Assembly: GCF_004799325.1 (NCBI RefSeq)
Contig: NZ_SSMD01000011.1
Span: 1-64,000, forward strand
Origin: Thalassobius vesicularis
GTDB taxonomy: Bacteria > Pseudomonadota > Alphaproteobacteria > Rhodobacterales > Rhodobacteraceae
Reading direction: 5' to 3'
Length of the DNA: 64,000 bases
How positions within the stretch are numbered: position 1 is the first letter of the stretch; every line of letters begins with the position of its first letter. Below the pieces are notes generated by a model. The model was not told the origin of the DNA and did not search any database. It saw only the letters and a program-made list of their open reading frames with translations. Below, in pieces: positions 62,994-64,000 of the stretch. Both the position numbers and the translations under genes were made by a program.

Positions 62994-64000
62994 GCGAATT
63001 CCCCCTGCGCCCACCAGCCCGGGCTTTGCGGGGTGTGGAACAGCCACAGCCGCCGCCCCTCTTGCGTGTCCACCCGCCAGTAATCGCGCACCCCGCTGCG
63101 CCAGGCGTCATCCTGCATCCACCATTCCGGCGCGATGCGTTCGGGGCCAATGGCGCGCAGGGTACTCAGCCCCATGCGCCGCCAGCGGAACCGCTTCGGA
63201 GGCGTCCCCCCCTGCGCCTGCACCGGCTCGGGCGGGAACAGGATCAACGGGCGCGGACGCGGGGCCGACCAGCCGCTGTCCGGCTCGGACCAGGCGGCGG
63301 CGGCCAGCACAAAGGCGCGCTCGGGGATGTGGCTGTCGGCGGGCAGGACGCGCTGGATGTTCTCCAGCCCGATGCGCGTGCCGATCCGGGTCAGCAGATC
63401 CTCCAGCCGGTCGCCGCCACGCGGGCGCGCGCTGCTCGACAGCTGCTGCACCGGCAGGGGTTCGACCTGCACCGCCTCCAGCCGCAGCTGGTCGATGCCA
63501 TAGCCCGCGTCGATCCCGTCCACCCCGCGCTGGAACAGCGGCAGGATGCGGGCCGGGTCGCGCATCGGGCCGGCCAGCCGCAACTCTACCTGCTGGCTGG
63601 CCTGATCGACCCGGCGCAGGGTCAGGCACAGCACCCGCGCGCCCGCCTCTTGCGCGTGCAGCTTGTCGCACAGCGCCGCCAGCAGGCGCTCTGTCCCGGC
63701 CATCACGTCCTGCTGCCGCCCGATCGGTTCGGGCAGGGTCAGGCGCACGCCGTAATGCGGCGGGTCGGCCTGCGGCGTCACCGCCTCGGCCCGCGCGCCC
63801 AGGGCCTGGTCCAGCCGCGCCAGCACATCCGGGCCGAACCGTCGTGCCAGCGGGGCCCGCGCCGTCCCCGCCAGATCCGCGACCGAGCGCAGCCCCAGCC
63901 GTTGCAGCCCCGTGACCGCCTCCGGCTCCAGCCGCAGCGCGGCCACCGGCAGCATCCCGATCGCCCCCAGCCCCGCCCCCGGCGGCGCAACCGAGACCCC
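62990..64000 (-). CDS. imuB: ImuB Y-family polymerase-like protein, 5' end outside the window
   Basis: The frame is open to the right edge (about 336 residues visible). Visible are LPVAALRLEPEAVTGLQRLGLRSVADLAG (helix-hairpin-helix), the little-finger region (YGVRLTLPEPIGRQQDVMAG) and the C-terminal RIAPEWWMQDDAWRSGVRDYWRVDTQEGRRLWLFH typical of ImuB. ImuB lacks polymerase activity in known cases and links DnaE2 and ImuA to the beta clamp. Translation is coupled to dnaE2. The N-terminus, imuA and any LexA site lie beyond the window. Confidence 0.93.
   Translation of the reverse strand, partial: GVSVAPPGAGLGAIGMLPVAALRLEPEAVTGLQRLGLRSVADLAGTARAPLARRFGPDVLARLDQALGARAEAVTPQADPPHYGVRLTLPEPIGRQQDVMAGTERLLAALCDKLHAQEAGARVLCLTLRRVDQASQQVELRLAGPMRDPARILPLFQRGVDGIDAGYGIDQLRLEAVQVEPLPVQQLSSSARPRGGDRLEDLLTRIGTRIGLENIQRVLPADSHIPERAFVLAAAAWSEPDSGWSAPRPRPLILFPPEPVQAQGGTPPKRFRWRRMGLSTLRAIGPERIAPEWWMQDDAWRSGVRDYWRVDTQEGRRLWLFHTPQSPGWWAQGEFA

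Noticed and set aside
59898-63083. A 1061-codon open frame on the plus strand opposite dnaE2
   Set aside because: It is an antisense shadow of a well-recognised gene; the His/Arg/Gln-rich translation is typical of complementary frames in high-GC DNA and shows no domain.

Overview
The window is a GC-rich chromosomal segment of an alphaproteobacterium, most likely a member of the Rhodobacteraceae (Roseobacter/Rhodobacter group). Evidence for this is a RpoE-ChrR sigma/anti-sigma pair of the Rhodobacter sphaeroides type with TGATCC-type promoters, several TRAP and polyamine ABC transporters, an imuB-dnaE2 SOS mutagenesis cassette, and an omega-transaminase of the Ruegeria type. I see no rRNA, tRNA, CRISPR array, prophage or insertion sequence; genes are tightly packed on both strands, with many ATGA/GTGA stop-start overlaps.

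Layout. 0.1-2.2 kb: two related secreted proteins, one with two DM9-like (DUF3421) repeats. 2.5-6.5 kb: a pqiA-pqiA'-pqiB-pqiC intermembrane transport operon with PqiA split in two. 6.6-13.1 kb: a LysR regulator and a ydcSTUV-patD operon (polyamine-type ABC uptake plus gamma-aminobutyraldehyde dehydrogenase). 13.1-14.9 kb: divergent MarR regulator and cytochrome P450. 14.9-17.3 kb: DEAD-box helicase with a long KPYGKSEG repeat tail. 17.5-21.4 kb: a TRAP transporter whose small permease carries an extra TM2-like and coiled-coil region. 21.7-23.3 kb: a U32 (TrhP/YegQ-like) protein. 23.5-29.3 kb: an operon of five exported proteins of unknown function, including a two-copy cysteine repeat.

29.3-35.2 kb: chrR-rpoE, divergent from a five-gene lipid-modification operon (amine oxidase, DUF1365, cyclopropane-fatty-acid-synthase-like methyltransferase, DUF3833, SDR). 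Two sigma-E promoters lie back to back between them. 35.2-39.7 kb: GntR regulator, M20 deacetylase and ectoine hydrolase DoeA, divergent from a class III aminotransferase. 39.8-45.5 kb: a thioesterase, a potABC-D-like polyamine ABC operon and acetylpolyamine amidohydrolase; the last two share an identical ATTTGATCAAAT palindrome in their promoters. 45.6-47.3 kb: a decayed regulator/ytcA/mdtN/mdtO-like efflux locus.

47.6-52.4 kb: an orphan TRAP binding protein and a fused flavin hydroxylase/aryl-CoA ligase, divergent from an IclR regulator with a clear operator. 52.4-55.5 kb: katG and a Tag-like DNA glycosylase. 55.5-59.1 kb: a GT39 glycosyltransferase opposite a HAD-UbiA polyprenyl-phosphate phosphoribosyltransferase and an SMR-like flippase, suggesting a lipid-linked pentose pathway. 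59.1-64.0 kb: a small STAS-like protein, dnaE2 and the 3' part of imuB, which runs off the right edge.

Together the window is rich in uptake and catabolism of nitrogenous compounds (two polyamine-type ABC systems, PatD, AphA, DoeA, aminotransferase), oxidative-stress functions (RpoE-ChrR, KatG) and envelope functions (Pqi, lipid modification, lipid-linked sugar, exported hypotheticals).
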